The translations under genes were made by a program, and so were the position numbers. A stretch of DNA of 64,000 nt from Rutidosis leptorrhynchoides (lineage: Eukaryota > Streptophyta > Magnoliopsida > Asterales > Asteraceae), in contig NC_092333.1 of assembly GCF_046630445.1 (NCBI RefSeq), positions 712,891,001 to 712,955,000 of the forward strand. Direction: 5' to 3'. Below, piece by piece: positions 12,188-25,424 of the stretch (positions are counted from its first letter, which is position 1; each line of letters opens with the position of its first letter). Under the pieces are notes generated by a model that saw only the letters and a list, made by a program, of their open reading frames with translations, was not told where the DNA came from and did no database searches.

Positions 12188-12351
12188 TCTACGTTATGGT
12201 TTTTGAACCTTTATCGATAAAATAAAGGTTATGGTTTATTTTAAAAAACGAATGCAGTCTTTGAAAAACGTCTCATATAGAGGTCAAAACCTCGCAAGGA
12301 AATCAATTAATATGAAACGTTTTATAATCGATATGAACGGGACATTTCAGT
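12188..12351 (+). repeat. 3' tail of a C-type LTR interrupted by element F
   Basis: Aligns by eye with the last 160 bp of element C's LTR (ctttatcgataaaataaa, gaaaaacgtctcatatagaggtcaaaacctcgc, gaacggg-catttca). It directly follows the F 3' LTR, so F inserted near the end of an older C-type LTR. No primer site follows, so it was a 3' or solo LTR. Confidence 0.8.
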
Positions 12352-12724
12352 TTGAATGAAGGATTACTAACAAAATTGCATTATTACTTTTGAAATTGAA
12401 TTCGAATTCGAGCTTTTGATTAAAATGTGACACGAACAGAGGTTTTGAGCTGTTAATGGCTTTTTCTGTTTAATTTCATGAATTGCAGATATAATTGAAT
12501 ATGGTAGTGGATATTGAATGATTCTTGACAACTGGAACTGATTGATTTATAGAATAATTGTGGGTGTCGACATATAACACTCAGACAAAAGAAAGGAAAA
12601 TAAAAAAATTAAAAGCAGCTCACGATCAGAGAAAAAATTAAAAGCAGATTGTGATATTAAACCTAATTTGTTATCTGTCTGCATCATTTTTATTTTTAAT
12701 TAATATTAATAATTAATAAATATA

Positions 12725-12758
<34 letters not shown>

Positions 12759-12766
12759 GAATTATC

Positions 12767-12820
<54 letters not shown>

Positions 12821-13420
12821 GATAATAATAATAATGATAATAATAATAATAATAATGATAATAATAATTATAAAAATGATAATAATATTATTATTAATGA
12901 TAATAATAATTAATTGTATTATTTTTATAATAATAATAACTATGATAATAATAATGATAATAATTTTTTGTTGTTGTATAATAATAATAATAATGTTTAA
13001 TGATAATGGTCATAATAATAATAACAACAACAATAATATAACAATTTACATGTATCTAATTTCACATCGATATATATTGAAAATAATAATATTAATAATA
13101 CTGATATTAATGTTAATATTAATATTTATAATAATAATGAAGGTAATAATAATATGAGTATAACAACTATAATTGAACTTGTAATTAAATATATTAATAT
13201 TACAGTTTATTAATTATGTAATATATAATATGTATATATATACATATTTATTTACAACAATTGTTTGTGAATCGTCGGGAACAGTCAAGGTTAACTGAAT
13301 TCATATAAACAGTTCAAAAATTTTGCGGCTCAGTTTAACAGACTTAGCTTATCGTCTCAGAACTATTAAATCATATATAGATTTGGTTCAAAATAAGTCG
13401 AAATTTTCCGGGTCATGACA
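12352..13420 (-). repeat. LTR fragment in minus orientation
   Basis: Read on the minus strand, 13420 starts TGTCATGACCCGG then aaatttcgacttatttt, closely matching the start of the F LTR (9431 on) and then the gacgattcac-aac segment. It runs leftward through a TTA microsatellite. The inner boundary near 12352 is set only by the neighbouring LTR tail. Confidence 0.65.
12718..13160. repeat. TAA/ATT microsatellite, partly degenerate
   Basis: Pure (TAA)n at about 12775-12822, flanked by interrupted repeats. The 107-codon Ile/Met frame through it is an artefact. Confidence 0.9.
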
Positions 13421-13551
13421 GTTCTAATAGTCTTCTCTCTTCCTAATCAACAAATGACAAAAAATATTAGTTGACCCGTATGAAATTAACAAACAAATGG
13501 GTCGAGATTGCCACCTCTAGTTCGATAAAAAAAAAAGTACTATCATATTTA

Positions 13552-13650
13552 CTTGCAGTTGAGAAATCTAACGCTTGTAGTCCCAAATAGATTTTGCAGC
13601 AACTCCTCCTGCAAGAATAGCCTCCTCAAGTTCTTTAATCGTTTCACTTG
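13552..13650 (-). pseudogene. Exon-like fragment of an unrecognised gene
   Basis: On the minus strand one frame reads SETIKELEEAILAGGVAAKS then IWDYKR and a stop, with a donor-like CAA|GTAAAT a few codons later. Composition is protein-like (amphipathic, no low complexity), but I do not recognise the family. The SINE-like poly(A) begins directly upstream on the same strand, so the exon is cut there. It may share a gene of origin with the duplicated splice-donor segments at 14070-14310. Confidence 0.3.
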
Positions 13651-13662
13651 AAAAATGATATT

Positions 13663-13810
13663 AAGTTTTTTTTTTTTTAAAGGCAAGTTGTTGGCATCGA
13701 ATACTCTCATTTGCCACGCACGCACGCGCTTTCGGGCAGGAAACCCTAACCGCATTACAGGGATCCGAACCTTATACCATCCCGAGGGGCAGGCGGTCAG
13801 ACCTTTATAA
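13663..13810 (-). mobile_element. SINE-like retroposed sequence with A-tail
   Basis: On the minus strand a GC-richer segment contains a B-box-like GGTTCGGATCCC and ends in a run of 12 A. No good A box or target duplication was found, so a tRNA-type SINE is only likely. Confidence 0.35.
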
Positions 13811-14065
13811 CTTCATTTTTGTATATTAATTACATTTATTTATGTATGATTCGATCCAATACTTTACAACGCGTTACCCATTTTTCAACCTGGTTCTTTT
13901 TAGCCCATTAACCACAACATCATATAATGGATTAAATCGGCCATGGATCAAGGCTGCAATGACCAAGAACTTCTTTATGCTAATGATAAAATGAAATAAC
14001 GATAAAATAAATAGGAATATATCAAAAATAAAGTGAGTAGTGTACCTGCAATTTGTTATTCAAGT

Positions 14066-14312
14066 GACAATGATGGGAGAAATAAATGCTTACCATGAAT
14101 TCAATTCAATTTCCATATCCTGATCGAACCCAAATGTTAAAAAATATTGAATATTTTATTAAACTCCCAACCTGATAGAAACACCACACATAAAAGTTAA
14201 CAAAATAGTGAACTAACAAAGTGATGATGATGGAAGAAACAGATGCTTACCATCAATTCAATTCAATTTCCATATCATGATCGAACCAAAATCTTAAAAG
14301 ATATCGAAAATA
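14066..14312. repeat. Direct duplication of a ~90-bp segment
   Basis: 14066-14155 and 14218-14312 both contain gcttaccat-aattcaattcaattt ccatatc-tgatcgaacc. On the minus strand each copy has a donor-like GATG|GTAAGCAT (the left copy CATG|GTAAGCAT), so an exon end may have been duplicated. No protein is recognised. Confidence 0.5.
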
Positions 14313-15404
14313 TAAACCACAAATTTTAACAACTAACACTATGAACAGTTCCATACTGATCTTTATCCAAAACCTAAAAATAAAATTTAAGAAGATAATG
14401 ACTTTAATCCTAATGAATAAAAAATTAACCAATTTAATCGGAGCATATAATGATTAAGAAACCCATTTTAAAACCCCAACGCCAAAATCAAACTTTTATA
14501 AACATAGAGGTGGAAACATATATAGCTGATTTGCGATTACAGAAAACATCTTTGGTAGCAGACGCGATGATGGTGGAGGAGAAGGGCACGCGTAGGGCTT
14601 AACGGAAACCCTAATTTGGAACAGATACAGATACATAGTACTCCGTATAATTTGTAATTGTGGGTTTAATTTTTATATATATAATTAATTAGTATAAATA
14701 CAATTATGACATCATCTAGAGTGCCTAGATTTTTTTCTTTTTTATTTAAATTTTTTTTTAACAAAGAAAATTGTTTTTTTATGAAGTCATCATTTTAGGG
14801 TTATAATACAATCTATAGATGCATTTTGGAGTTTTACCTCTCGTAGCATTGGCCATTTCTCTTTCACTTTCACGGAGTGCTTCTGAATCGAAAATTTGAA
14901 ATTATAATTGGCGTACTCGATCGTTGGAAACTAATTATATGAAGGTTTTGAACTGCCAGACATAATGAGAGGTAGAAAGAATTGATTTTTGTTAATTTTT
15001 GTAATTTAATTAGTTAAAGATTACGTGGATAGTTCCTGTGAATAGTTTTAACGGACTCAGTTACCTTCGTTAGGGTATGGGATGCAATTAGGACTTTAAA
15101 ATGTTTTTAAGGATGAAAAATGCAAAAAATAAAATACATGGATGAAAGGGGCAAAAGTGAAGAACACAGAAACGAAATGAGCAATTTTGTCTTTATTTTT
15201 TTCAATTATTTTTATTTTAGTTATTCAATTTTTTAGTTTATGTCTCTAACTTTTTATTTTATGCTTTAACCCATTCGATTTTCAATATTTCTTCAAAGTT
15301 TTATTTTTTTTTTATTTTTTATTTTTATTTTTTTTTTTGTCGTTTCTCCCACATCATACAAGGTAACATAAAATAAAATTTTCCACTTTTAATATACTAA
15401 ATTT

Positions 15405-15492
<88 letters not shown>

Positions 15493-15588
15493 TTTGAAAC
15501 TATTATTGAGAATAACAGAATTTATATAATTTAAAAAGTTGATTCAAAAAATAAAACTATACTATAACTTTACAAATTATAATATTTA
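14313..15588. other. Unassigned sequence, with an AT microsatellite
   Basis: Poly-T tracts (14750-14770, 15180-15340) and an (AT)n run at 15412-15490. On the minus strand 14560-14620 looks like a plant 5' leader (agggtttccgttaagccct...), but the frame from the following ATG is only about 13 codons. Confidence 0.4.
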
Positions 15589-15615
15589 CTAGCTGAAGAC
15601 CCTCGAATTCGCGGG
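15589..15615 (-). terminator. Helitron 3' end: hairpin plus CTAG
   Basis: Minus strand: CCCGCGAATTCGAGGG (self-complementary except one pair), then TCTTCAG, then CTAG, then T. Hairpin about 11 nt before the end, as in the Helitron family. Confidence 0.75.
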
Positions 15616-15867
15616 ACTTTGTAAGGGTTTAATCAAGAGTAATGTTTATAATGAATGTAATAAATTAAAGTAGTAGTAGTTGTCTTATATTAAATTTAGG
15701 AACCCAAAATAAAAAAATCAAAAGATATATATAGTTAATAATATTAAAGATTTAACATTGTGTTCAAAAAATAAACATTGAAGAAACACATTTGTAATTA
15801 ATAAAATAAATATACCGATTAAGATGAACAATTGTAATTTACACAATATACGGGTCATATGGGCATA

Positions 15868-16074
15868 CATTTGTTTAGCTCCAACATCGTTATTGGTATT
15901 GGTATGCCCATGATAATACACTCACTAACACCTTCTATCTTGTCCGTTCTCCCAGTCACAGAAGCATTGACAGTTGATCTGATGTCATTTCAAAGGAAGC
16001 CAACATCACCACACTTTAATTTTCTGAACTCAAAATCTCTTGATCCCCAACACTTCCCCCATATTTATCAATTT
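15868..16074 (-). pseudogene. NRPC1-like: Captured RNA polymerase III largest subunit gene fragment
   Basis: Minus-strand reading gives, in order, GEVLGIKRF, VQKIK, SVVMLASFEMT, NASVTGRTDKIEGVSECIIM and GIP. This is the segment of the Pol III largest subunit (RPC1/NRPC1) in the late, C-terminal half, where the family has GEVLGITR-G-AKMKDSVLMLASFEKT followed by DKIEGV-ECIIMGIP. Three lesions break it: a TGA in place of Gly after KRF, a short deletion after KIK, and a one-base shift before NASV. After GIP the similarity fades. It lies close to the Helitron 3' end in the same orientation, as expected for a captured exon. Confidence 0.85.
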
Positions 16075-17207
16075 AATAGAAAATTAGAATAATCTATGTT
16101 GCATGCTTTATATGCAAAACATTAGCAAAATAGATCTCACAAGCATAGGTGTCACATGAATATCGATTTACTTTATAATTCCATTAAATTAAATGACACT
16201 CCATCCGTTACAATCTAATTGCCCGAAAAAACTTTAATTAGGAAAGTACAATAATATTGACCAATAAGAATTCAAAGTGTTGCAGAAATCGGAATTACTT
16301 GGCGAATATGCTGTTTTTGCAACTTCGGGAGTACTCGGTCAAAAATAGTCAAATTTTTGAAAAAATTCTATCTATTCATGTATACGAATACCCGTTCACA
16401 TGTTAAAAGTCAGTAAATGCATATTTAAGCTATCAATTGTTTAAAACATAACGATCAACACAACAATTGAGATACACACATTCTGAAGGTAAGAAAATAA
16501 GGCACGGGTTTGTTAAAATACAAAATGAAAATAAAATTGATTAAATAATAACTATATAAACATAGTATTATCATTATCATTAAACTTTATGAAAATATAG
16601 TATCTACACCAAGAAATTTCAAACCTCAATAATAACAAATGGATGATACAAAGAATGACACCACACAAATACAATTGCTATCATTTTTTAAAATTTAACA
16701 TTCATATGTAATTTAACACCAGCACCATCACTGAAAAAATCTGACTAAACACACTCTTGACAAAGCTAAAATTGGTATTTGACAAAACAGAATACTAACA
16801 ACATTTAGTTTCATTCAAACATTTCAGCAAACACTTGATGTGCATGATCAAATAATACAATATCAATCAATCATAAGTAGAGATTAGGAGCTTATACTTT
16901 AAAGACTACTATAAACAACATAAATATTTAACATAAAATTAATACTTCGATAATATAACTTAAAGCAAAGAAGAAGATATTTGTTTTCCTAGACTATCAT
17001 ATAATTAACCACTATTATTAGCAACATAAACATTTATAAGTATTTATTGATAAGTACCTAAGCATAAAAAACTTAAAGAAATGAAAATATTGGTTAGAAG
17101 TATAATCCTCTGTAATTAGGTTCAAATATTCATCCTCTGTCATTAACTAAAGAACACCTACACTTCAGTTCTTTATACATACGGGGAAGATAAGAAAGTG
17201 GCCTGCC
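16075..17207. other. Unassigned AT-rich sequence within the Helitron-like element
   Basis: No coding stretch or structured repeat recognised. Probably intron or spacer sequence captured with the flanking fragments. Confidence 0.35.
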
Positions 17208-17333
17208 TTAATTAAATAAACCGGTGCCAAAAATGACTTTGCTTGAATAATCTTCCCAAGTCTCATCTCCATGCGGAAATCCCGTTATGACAACCCTATG
17301 AAACAACAGCTTAACATGACTGAAAAATCCCAT
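17208..17333 (-). CDS. Unrecognised 41-codon open frame, exon-like
   Basis: Minus-strand ATG at 17333 to TAA at 17208, 41 codons with balanced, protein-like composition (for example VVITGFPHGDETWEDYSSK). AG-type acceptor-like sites precede it (tttttcag and tttcatag). I do not recognise the family. It could be a terminal exon captured by the Helitron-like element, or chance. Orientation agrees with the RPC1 and TPP-like fragments. Confidence 0.25.
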   Translation of the reverse strand: MGFFSHVKLLFHRVVITGFPHGDETWEDYSSKVIFGTGLFN

Positions 17334-18440
17334 TTGTAACAAAAATGGTTATAAAAAAACATAAACCATCATTGATCCAAATCAAATCCAGTGCCGATCC
17401 ATAACTTTACTAAGCTAACTACCAATGGGTTTAACCAAACAGATATAGAGGCACAAAAGTAAGAAAATTTAAGAAGGCCAAATCATAATTTTTTATTCGG
17501 GTAACATAAGGCGAAGAGAAAATATAATCATAAAAACCATATGAATCCAATTCTAAGGTAACAGATGAGGAGGATATGTCAAAACAATCAAGTTACAAAC
17601 TATTAGTGGCAACACGGCAGGTCTTGCACGTTAGATAACTGGTCATATGAGCGTTTATTTAAAAGAAGCACAAATGCTCTGACTTTGGTCAGCTGTTAAC
17701 GCCTTTCTTAATTCCCGACTCAGTTGAACCCATTTTTGTTTTTGATTAATAATGAACCCCCAACTATCTTAGGGTAGGAAATAAAATCACTGCTGTAAAT
17801 GTTGGTTGAGTCAGCCGACACGTCGGTTTGGGGACTAACCCACCATTTCATCCAAAAAAGCTAAATGGAAGGTCTAAGTGTCTAACACCAAAAAGTCGAG
17901 TCAAAGTCGGTCAAAGTCAGTCTGAGTCGGTCAAATTTAAATATTTTTGAAATTTTTATGTTCTTTGTTTGATGTATTTATGTGTAAAACACAACCCAAA
18001 TTGACATAGTATTAGATTATGTGTCAAGGTCTAATACTAATATGAGAGCTTATTAGCTAATTAGTCTGATGACCTCATGCCAAACTGGCTTGTTATACAC
18101 TATGACTGTCAAGGTCTAGCTTGAATGGCCAGTCAGCAAGCCCGTACAATTATAAAGGACCCGTTTAGATTTTCCCCTTTAGTATTCCTATTCCTACAGA
18201 AATTTTTCATCTTCAGGGTTTCCATGCAAGAATTTAGCCTTTCAAAAATACTACAAATAGAATCTGGATATAATGTTCATCAACAAACCAAATATTCAAT
18301 AGTTACATGTGTATTATCCTTTTGTTACGCAAGTAGGCCAGTCGAGAAACAATATGGCGTGTGGAATTTCGTACGATAGGCTCTTCCATTCCTACATAAT
18401 GATCACGAACATACCTATTGATTGAACCAAGATAGACGTA
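17334..18440. other. Unassigned sequence
   Basis: 17880-17950 is rich in gtcaaagtcgg words, common in plant introns and spacers. No supportable gene. Confidence 0.35.
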
Positions 18441-18444
18441 CTCA

Positions 18445-18445
<1 letters not shown>

Positions 18446-18506
<61 letters not shown>
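18446..18506. repeat. (AT)n microsatellite, left of the foldback element
   Basis: About 60 bp of AT repeats, then CAA repeats and more AT up to the foldback terminus at 18558. Confidence 0.95.
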
Positions 18507-18508
<2 letters not shown>

Positions 18509-18557
18509 ACAACAACAACAAAACCCAATATAATATATATATATATATTTATATATA

Positions 18558-20255
<1,698 letters not shown>

Positions 20256-20361
20256 CTCATAATTAATGCGTCAAGTAATGAACAGAAAGGCAATATCTAA
20301 TATCCTCAATGACCACCCCCCCTTTTTTGTTCTGCATATTCTCTGTAGCTTCATTTAATAT
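20256..20361 (-). pseudogene. Exon-like fragment resembling trehalose-6-phosphate phosphatase
   Basis: On the minus strand, after an acceptor (gtgacacag|), one frame reads ILNEATENMQNKKGG then VVIEDIRYCLSVHY, followed by stops and a donor-like GAG|GTATGC. Plant trehalose-6-phosphate phosphatases have a similar arrangement (a short helix, GAKVE, then FC-SVHYR). The match is short and the basic and glycine residues after SVHY are gone, so this is tentative. Same orientation as the RPC1 fragment. Confidence 0.4.
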
Positions 20362-22085
20362 CTGTGTCACATTACAATAAAGTCCATTAGCTACTATTAG
20401 TCAAAGTGTCATCTGCTACAAAAGACACAAACAATTTAGTAGCCAGGCAGAAAATCTCGAGCTGGTTGAAAGAAGATAAACTCGCTTCCTTAAGAGTTTC
20501 AATATATTAGACACTATCTCATTATCAAAGTACCATGTTGATAATTTTTGCCATATGAGTTATTCTTTTTAGCTGGTCCGATTCCACATAACAGAATATT
20601 GAACAGATATAGTATGACATTCGGATGGTATAAAAATTTGAAACAAAACCAATATAACTTGATATGAATAAAAATTAGGTACATATCGAATAGTTAACCT
20701 AGAAACTGGAATTTGGTACCTTCTGCATATGTTTAATTGAATCGAACCGTTGTATGAATCAAAAAGTAGTGTCAATCGATTTTTTCGAGATTCTGACGTG
20801 ATTCGAGTTCGAATCGCAGTAACCTAAATTGAAAGTTGATACACGTATGCATATTTTCCGGTGATTTGCGGGCTTGCAGTTTCAAAAGAAAAGTATGAGC
20901 TAGCGAAAACATGGTATTAAAACTTACCCATTTTGCAGTGTTCCTTTATTGTAAAAAAGAGAAAATTTGCAGATAAGTCGAATATTAAAAAATAAAATGC
21001 ACGAATATAAAATGAAAGAATTATGATATATACAACCCTCTGGGTTGATAGTCTGATATTTGCTTTGATATACAACCCATATTGTCATATACAATGGCCA
21101 TTAAATCATCATACATCCACAACAAAGATGTGTGAAACACAATGGCCATTCAGATTTATAAACTGTAGAGGTATAATACGACTGTTTCCTGTATGAAACA
21201 CAATTGATACAAAATAAAAAACAAAAACAAAAACAAAAAAAAAAAATCAATACCTGTTCTTCATTTTTACATATCAAGAGACAGTGATTATCAACAATTA
21301 ATCATACGACACTCGTTTTACCCAATGAACACTGATAATCAATAATCTTAACTACTTGCCTAAATGACACAGAGATGCACAAGACTAATGTCATTATGAC
21401 TAAGAACTTCAATGTACGCATTAATCGATTTGTAATATACACAACAAACAAAAAACAAAAGCACCCAAACAAACAAAATACACATTAGAGACCAAAATAA
21501 AAGCACCCAAACAACCTGATGACACCAAGCAAAGGTAAAAAAATACACAAATTGACGTGAATTTATAATAATTAACAACCATAATGATTATCGATACCTC
21601 AATTAAGATTACTATCGATTATCAATGATTTACGAATAGATGAATTGCCGGAAAAGCACTTAGATCGACAAAATTTCGTGATTGATTTACGATTTACGAA
21701 TCGATGCAGACGGCTAGATTGGAACATACAATCGATACATGTAAATATAAATATAAATATAAGCAAATAGAATTTGAAGAAGGAGCAAAGCAACAAATCA
21801 TACATGTAAATTATGAGCGATTGAAAATTCTAACCTGCTTATCCATAGAAGGGCAAACCGACCGAAGCTTATCAATGATTGACAGACAAGGCGATGAACT
21901 ATCGGTAATCGATTCAATCAACTAATCGTTGATTAAAAAACGTACTGTTTAGGGTTTTCTTTTTTCTGAGTGTCGCGAATGATGCAACCTTAGTAACCCC
22001 TTCTTTGTTAGAAGCTCCCCGTGTTTTTTGTCTTCTTGATTTAGGGTATTTTAGGTACACTATGATAGTTTTTTGATTTATTGCC
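20362..22085. other. Unassigned sequence
   Basis: Short frames at 21360-21578 (-), 21599-21805 (-) and 21704-21925 (+) overlap one another and have no recognisable family. On the minus strand ATGGATAAGCAG|GTTAG near 21834-21850 looks like a tiny first exon with a donor, weak evidence only. Confidence 0.35.
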
Positions 22086-22884
22086 TAAGACCATTTTTAA
22101 GTCGGCGTCAGAGGGGTCCCGTCAGACGCGCTGGCAGTGGGTGACGCTCCCTGACGCTCCTAGTGGGGCGTTACGGTTGACGCGGGAGGGGCGTCAGTCA
22201 ACTTTTTCACGAAAAAAAAAATGTGTCAGGGTTTCTGATTGGTCCACGTATTTTAATGATTTTAATTTTGTTTTTGTTTTTTTATTTAAATTATTTATAT
22301 TCTTTTCTATATAAACACATCAAAACCCATCATTTTTAACCCATCAAACTCAATATTTTCTCTCATTTTAACACTTTCATTCAAATTTTTTTTTTGTTTT
22401 TGTTTTTTTTATTTATTTAAATTATTTATTTTCTTTTATATATAACCATCAAAACCTATCATTTTTAACACATCAAACTCAATTTTTTCTCTCATTTTAA
22501 CACTTTCATTCAAATGATTTTTGTTTTGTTTTTTTTATTTGAATTATTTATATTCTTTTCTATATAAACCCATCAAAACCTATCATTTTTAACACATCAA
22601 ACTCAATAATTTATGCAATGGTTAAATTTTATGTAATGATTAATTTTTTATGTAATGGTTAATTTTTATATGTTTTTTAATTATATGTAATATAATTTGT
22701 ATGCATAATAAAATAAAATAAAAAGAAAAAATAAAACTAGTGGGATCTATTTAACACTGGAGTAGCGTCAGGGTTATTTTGGTGTTAGAGGGTGACACTG
22801 CCACGTCAGAGGCAGATTGCACTTTTTGGCCAAAAAGTAGACAATCTGCATGTGACGTCACAGGCAGGGTTATATATGGTCTAA
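22086..22884. mobile_element. MITE-like element with short inverted ends
   Basis: AGACCAT at 22088 and ATGGTCT ending at 22882 are inverted, each bordered by a TA-rich triplet (cta / aat). The interior begins with GC-rich gacgc repeats (22105-22195), carries a triplicated AT-rich segment and ends with another gacgtcac stretch. No transposase. The short inverted ends and possible 3-bp duplication suggest a PIF/Harbinger-type MITE, not proven. Confidence 0.45.
22262..22620. repeat. Three tandem ~120-130-bp units
   Basis: Each unit holds T-rich sequence, ttatttaaattattta, a tatataaac-like box, atcaaaacc-atcatttttaac and catcaaactcaa; the first two end in cactttcattcaaat. Confidence 0.85.
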
Positions 22885-23029
22885 TAATAAAAGAGAATGA
22901 ACATTGACCATTAGATGAAGGGGTACGTTAATGTCATTTGTTGATCTAAGAGTTTTAAAGTAAGTTTTAGAAAGATTTATTAGTTAATAAAAACTCTCTT
23001 CTAATATATAGTAGGATAGGATAGGATAG

Positions 23030-24964
23030 GATAAATTTATAACATGTAAACAGGTTAAAGAAAAAATTATATTGTTCGTCCCTGTAATTTACAACGAATT
23101 ATGTGAATGGTCCGAGTACATTTATTTTGTTGTAGTTGGACAAGATAATTTGCATACGTTACGTGAGTGGTACCTGTTACTAATAATCAATCAAAACTCG
23201 TTAAATTTAAGCATGTGCTTTTCACATGACGGCCAATTCAACGTGTCATTATCCCCTCTCCCTTCTTTGACCTCTTCTCTTGAAACCCGGATAATTTTGA
23301 AACCCGAATTCTCTTGAAACCTATTTTCATTCATTCAAAAATTTCGATAATCAAACATTCATTTATTAAGATTTCATCTTGAGAATACTCATATTTCAAT
23401 TTCATATTCCATAAAAGTTCAAATAATCAAAACAAAAACATAAATCAAATTCAAAACAAAATCATAACCAAAATAAAATCAAATCTAGAGCAAAAATCAA
23501 AATCAAAACTGAAACAAAACCAAATCCATTTCTAAACTTTAACATACGAACACCCAAAATCATTAGCATGTATATATATGATTGCGATGATTTTACACCT
23601 TTTGAGGCCCATCCCATGAAATCAATTTCATTCGATTAATCATCAAGATTTAAACAATCTTTTGAGACCATCTTACTTGGCACACCTACACTCATTTTGA
23701 TCAACGTGATGCTACGTATCACCGGATTTGTGATTAAAAATCGAAATAAAAACAATTAATTAAAAATATATTAAAATAAATTACGGAGTATAATTTAACA
23801 CCTGAGTTCTATTTGTGAATCATATCTAAACACTCAAACCATTACACATGCACATCTACATTTATGCTAGTAACGAAAATCAAATCACAAAATTGAATCG
23901 TTACCACTAATCGGGCCATCAATCACTAATTGGACCTTTAACGAATAATCATTTTTCTAAAGACAATAATTTTATAAATAAATAGAAATAAGACTAGCAA
24001 GAAGCTAGTATTTGCAAAGCTAAATGATAAACTCGACAAACACGACTCACGACTTTCACAACCAACACTAACCTCGAACAAGTATAAGACTGCAATCTAA
24101 CATTCTAATAATTTACTCCTCATCCAAATCAACACCACACAAAACCACTTCAAGGGCAAACACCCGGTAGGAAGCATGTATACGGGAAGAAATTAATTAC
24201 CATGGCCAACACACCGATAAAGCAAAACCCGTCAAACCTTAAACGAAACGGTCTCGATCACACAATCTAACCAAGTGGTGGTATCGTGAATGTAGAAATG
24301 TAAATGGAGAAACTATAACCGTCAAATCACAACCAACATCTACGTTTTATACCCTCGAACCACTGAAAACCACGAACACGAAACCAACATTGAAATAACC
24401 CGAAATCCCCTATCTAGTTTCAAAAACATAAATCACCAAAACACCACCCCTAACACCACGATCTAAAAAGCATCCAAAACAACCCGAAATTACCAACATA
24501 AAGCACCATTAATCACGAACTAATACCACAACTTATTTGAAACTAATACCCAAAATACAACCTGAAAACAAAATACAACCGGATAACTTTTTAATATATG
24601 CAACAAAGCACCATATCAAGGGTCAATATTTTAAAGTTATAATCAAGTTCACCTAATGAGTTTCCATCAACGAATTGTAAATTATGACATTCAAGTAGTA
24701 TGCATATCAAATAGAGAATGAGATCTAGAGATATAGCGAGCCAGTAACAGTCTAAGCTCCCGAGGGCCAATACACGAAAAAAGACCAATGTTTACCTGTA
24801 TCCATCAGATCTTAAAAACAACTCGAAACAACCCCGAAATGCCAGAAGTCACTCGACTACTACACACAAAAACAGAACGAAACACACAACGATTGTTAAT
24901 AGTTTGAAAAAGTCGAACCTTTAACCACTAATCAGATCGTTAATTGACGCTGGAGGTGGGTCAC
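23030..24964. other. Unassigned A-rich sequence left of element D
   Basis: 23420-23530 is a low-complexity caaaa/aaatc run. The frames at 23072-23317 (+) and 24591-24788 (-) show no recognisable protein. This is presumably older host sequence into which D inserted. Confidence 0.4.
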
Positions 24965-25156
24965 TGATCGGTCCTTATTTGACACGATCGTTTATGCTTA
25001 ACAACGTGAAAGTAACCATATTTGAGTGAAAAGCAAGGTACTTTGATGAGATTTCATGTATTATAGGTGAGAAAAGAGATTAGTGCAAAAAGGTGCGAAA
25101 AACGACATTTGGAGTCGAGTTGTGGAAAAAGTTGGAAAAATCAGAATTTTTACACT

Positions 25157-25352
25157 GGAGTAAATTACGCCAGCTTTCGAGTTTTTACGCCAGTGCAAAT
25201 ATGGGCGTAAATTACGCTAGCCCGGCGTAAATTACGCCAATGCAAGTTTCAAAATCAGGGGAAAAAATCATTTTTGGGCGTACAATTACGCCAAGTTTTT
25301 ACGCTAGTACAATTATGGGCGTAAATTACGCCAAGGTGGGGTAAATTACGCC
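25157..25352. repeat. Cluster of GGCGTAAATTACGCC palindromes
   Basis: Full or partial copies at 25157, 25179, 25205, 25224, 25276, 25318 and 25338. Three neighbouring pairs have a 20-bp period. Confidence 0.9.
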
Positions 25353-25416
25353 AATGCAATTTCGCTGATGCCGGATTTTGAGAGATTTTTGCTTTGAAAA
25401 CAAGTTATTCACTCCC

Positions 25417-25424
25417 TATATAAG
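25417..25424 (+). promoter_or_regulatory. TATA box of the D LTR
   Basis: TATATAAG in a GC-flanked context (ccctatataaggg), about 65 bp after the last palindrome. Confidence 0.6.

Noticed and set aside
12834-13157. 107-codon Ile/Met-rich frame
   Set aside because: Artefact of the TAA/ATT repeat.
25157-25352. CRISPR-like array
   Set aside because: Repeats are palindromic, irregularly spaced and in a plant LTR; no spacer regularity.
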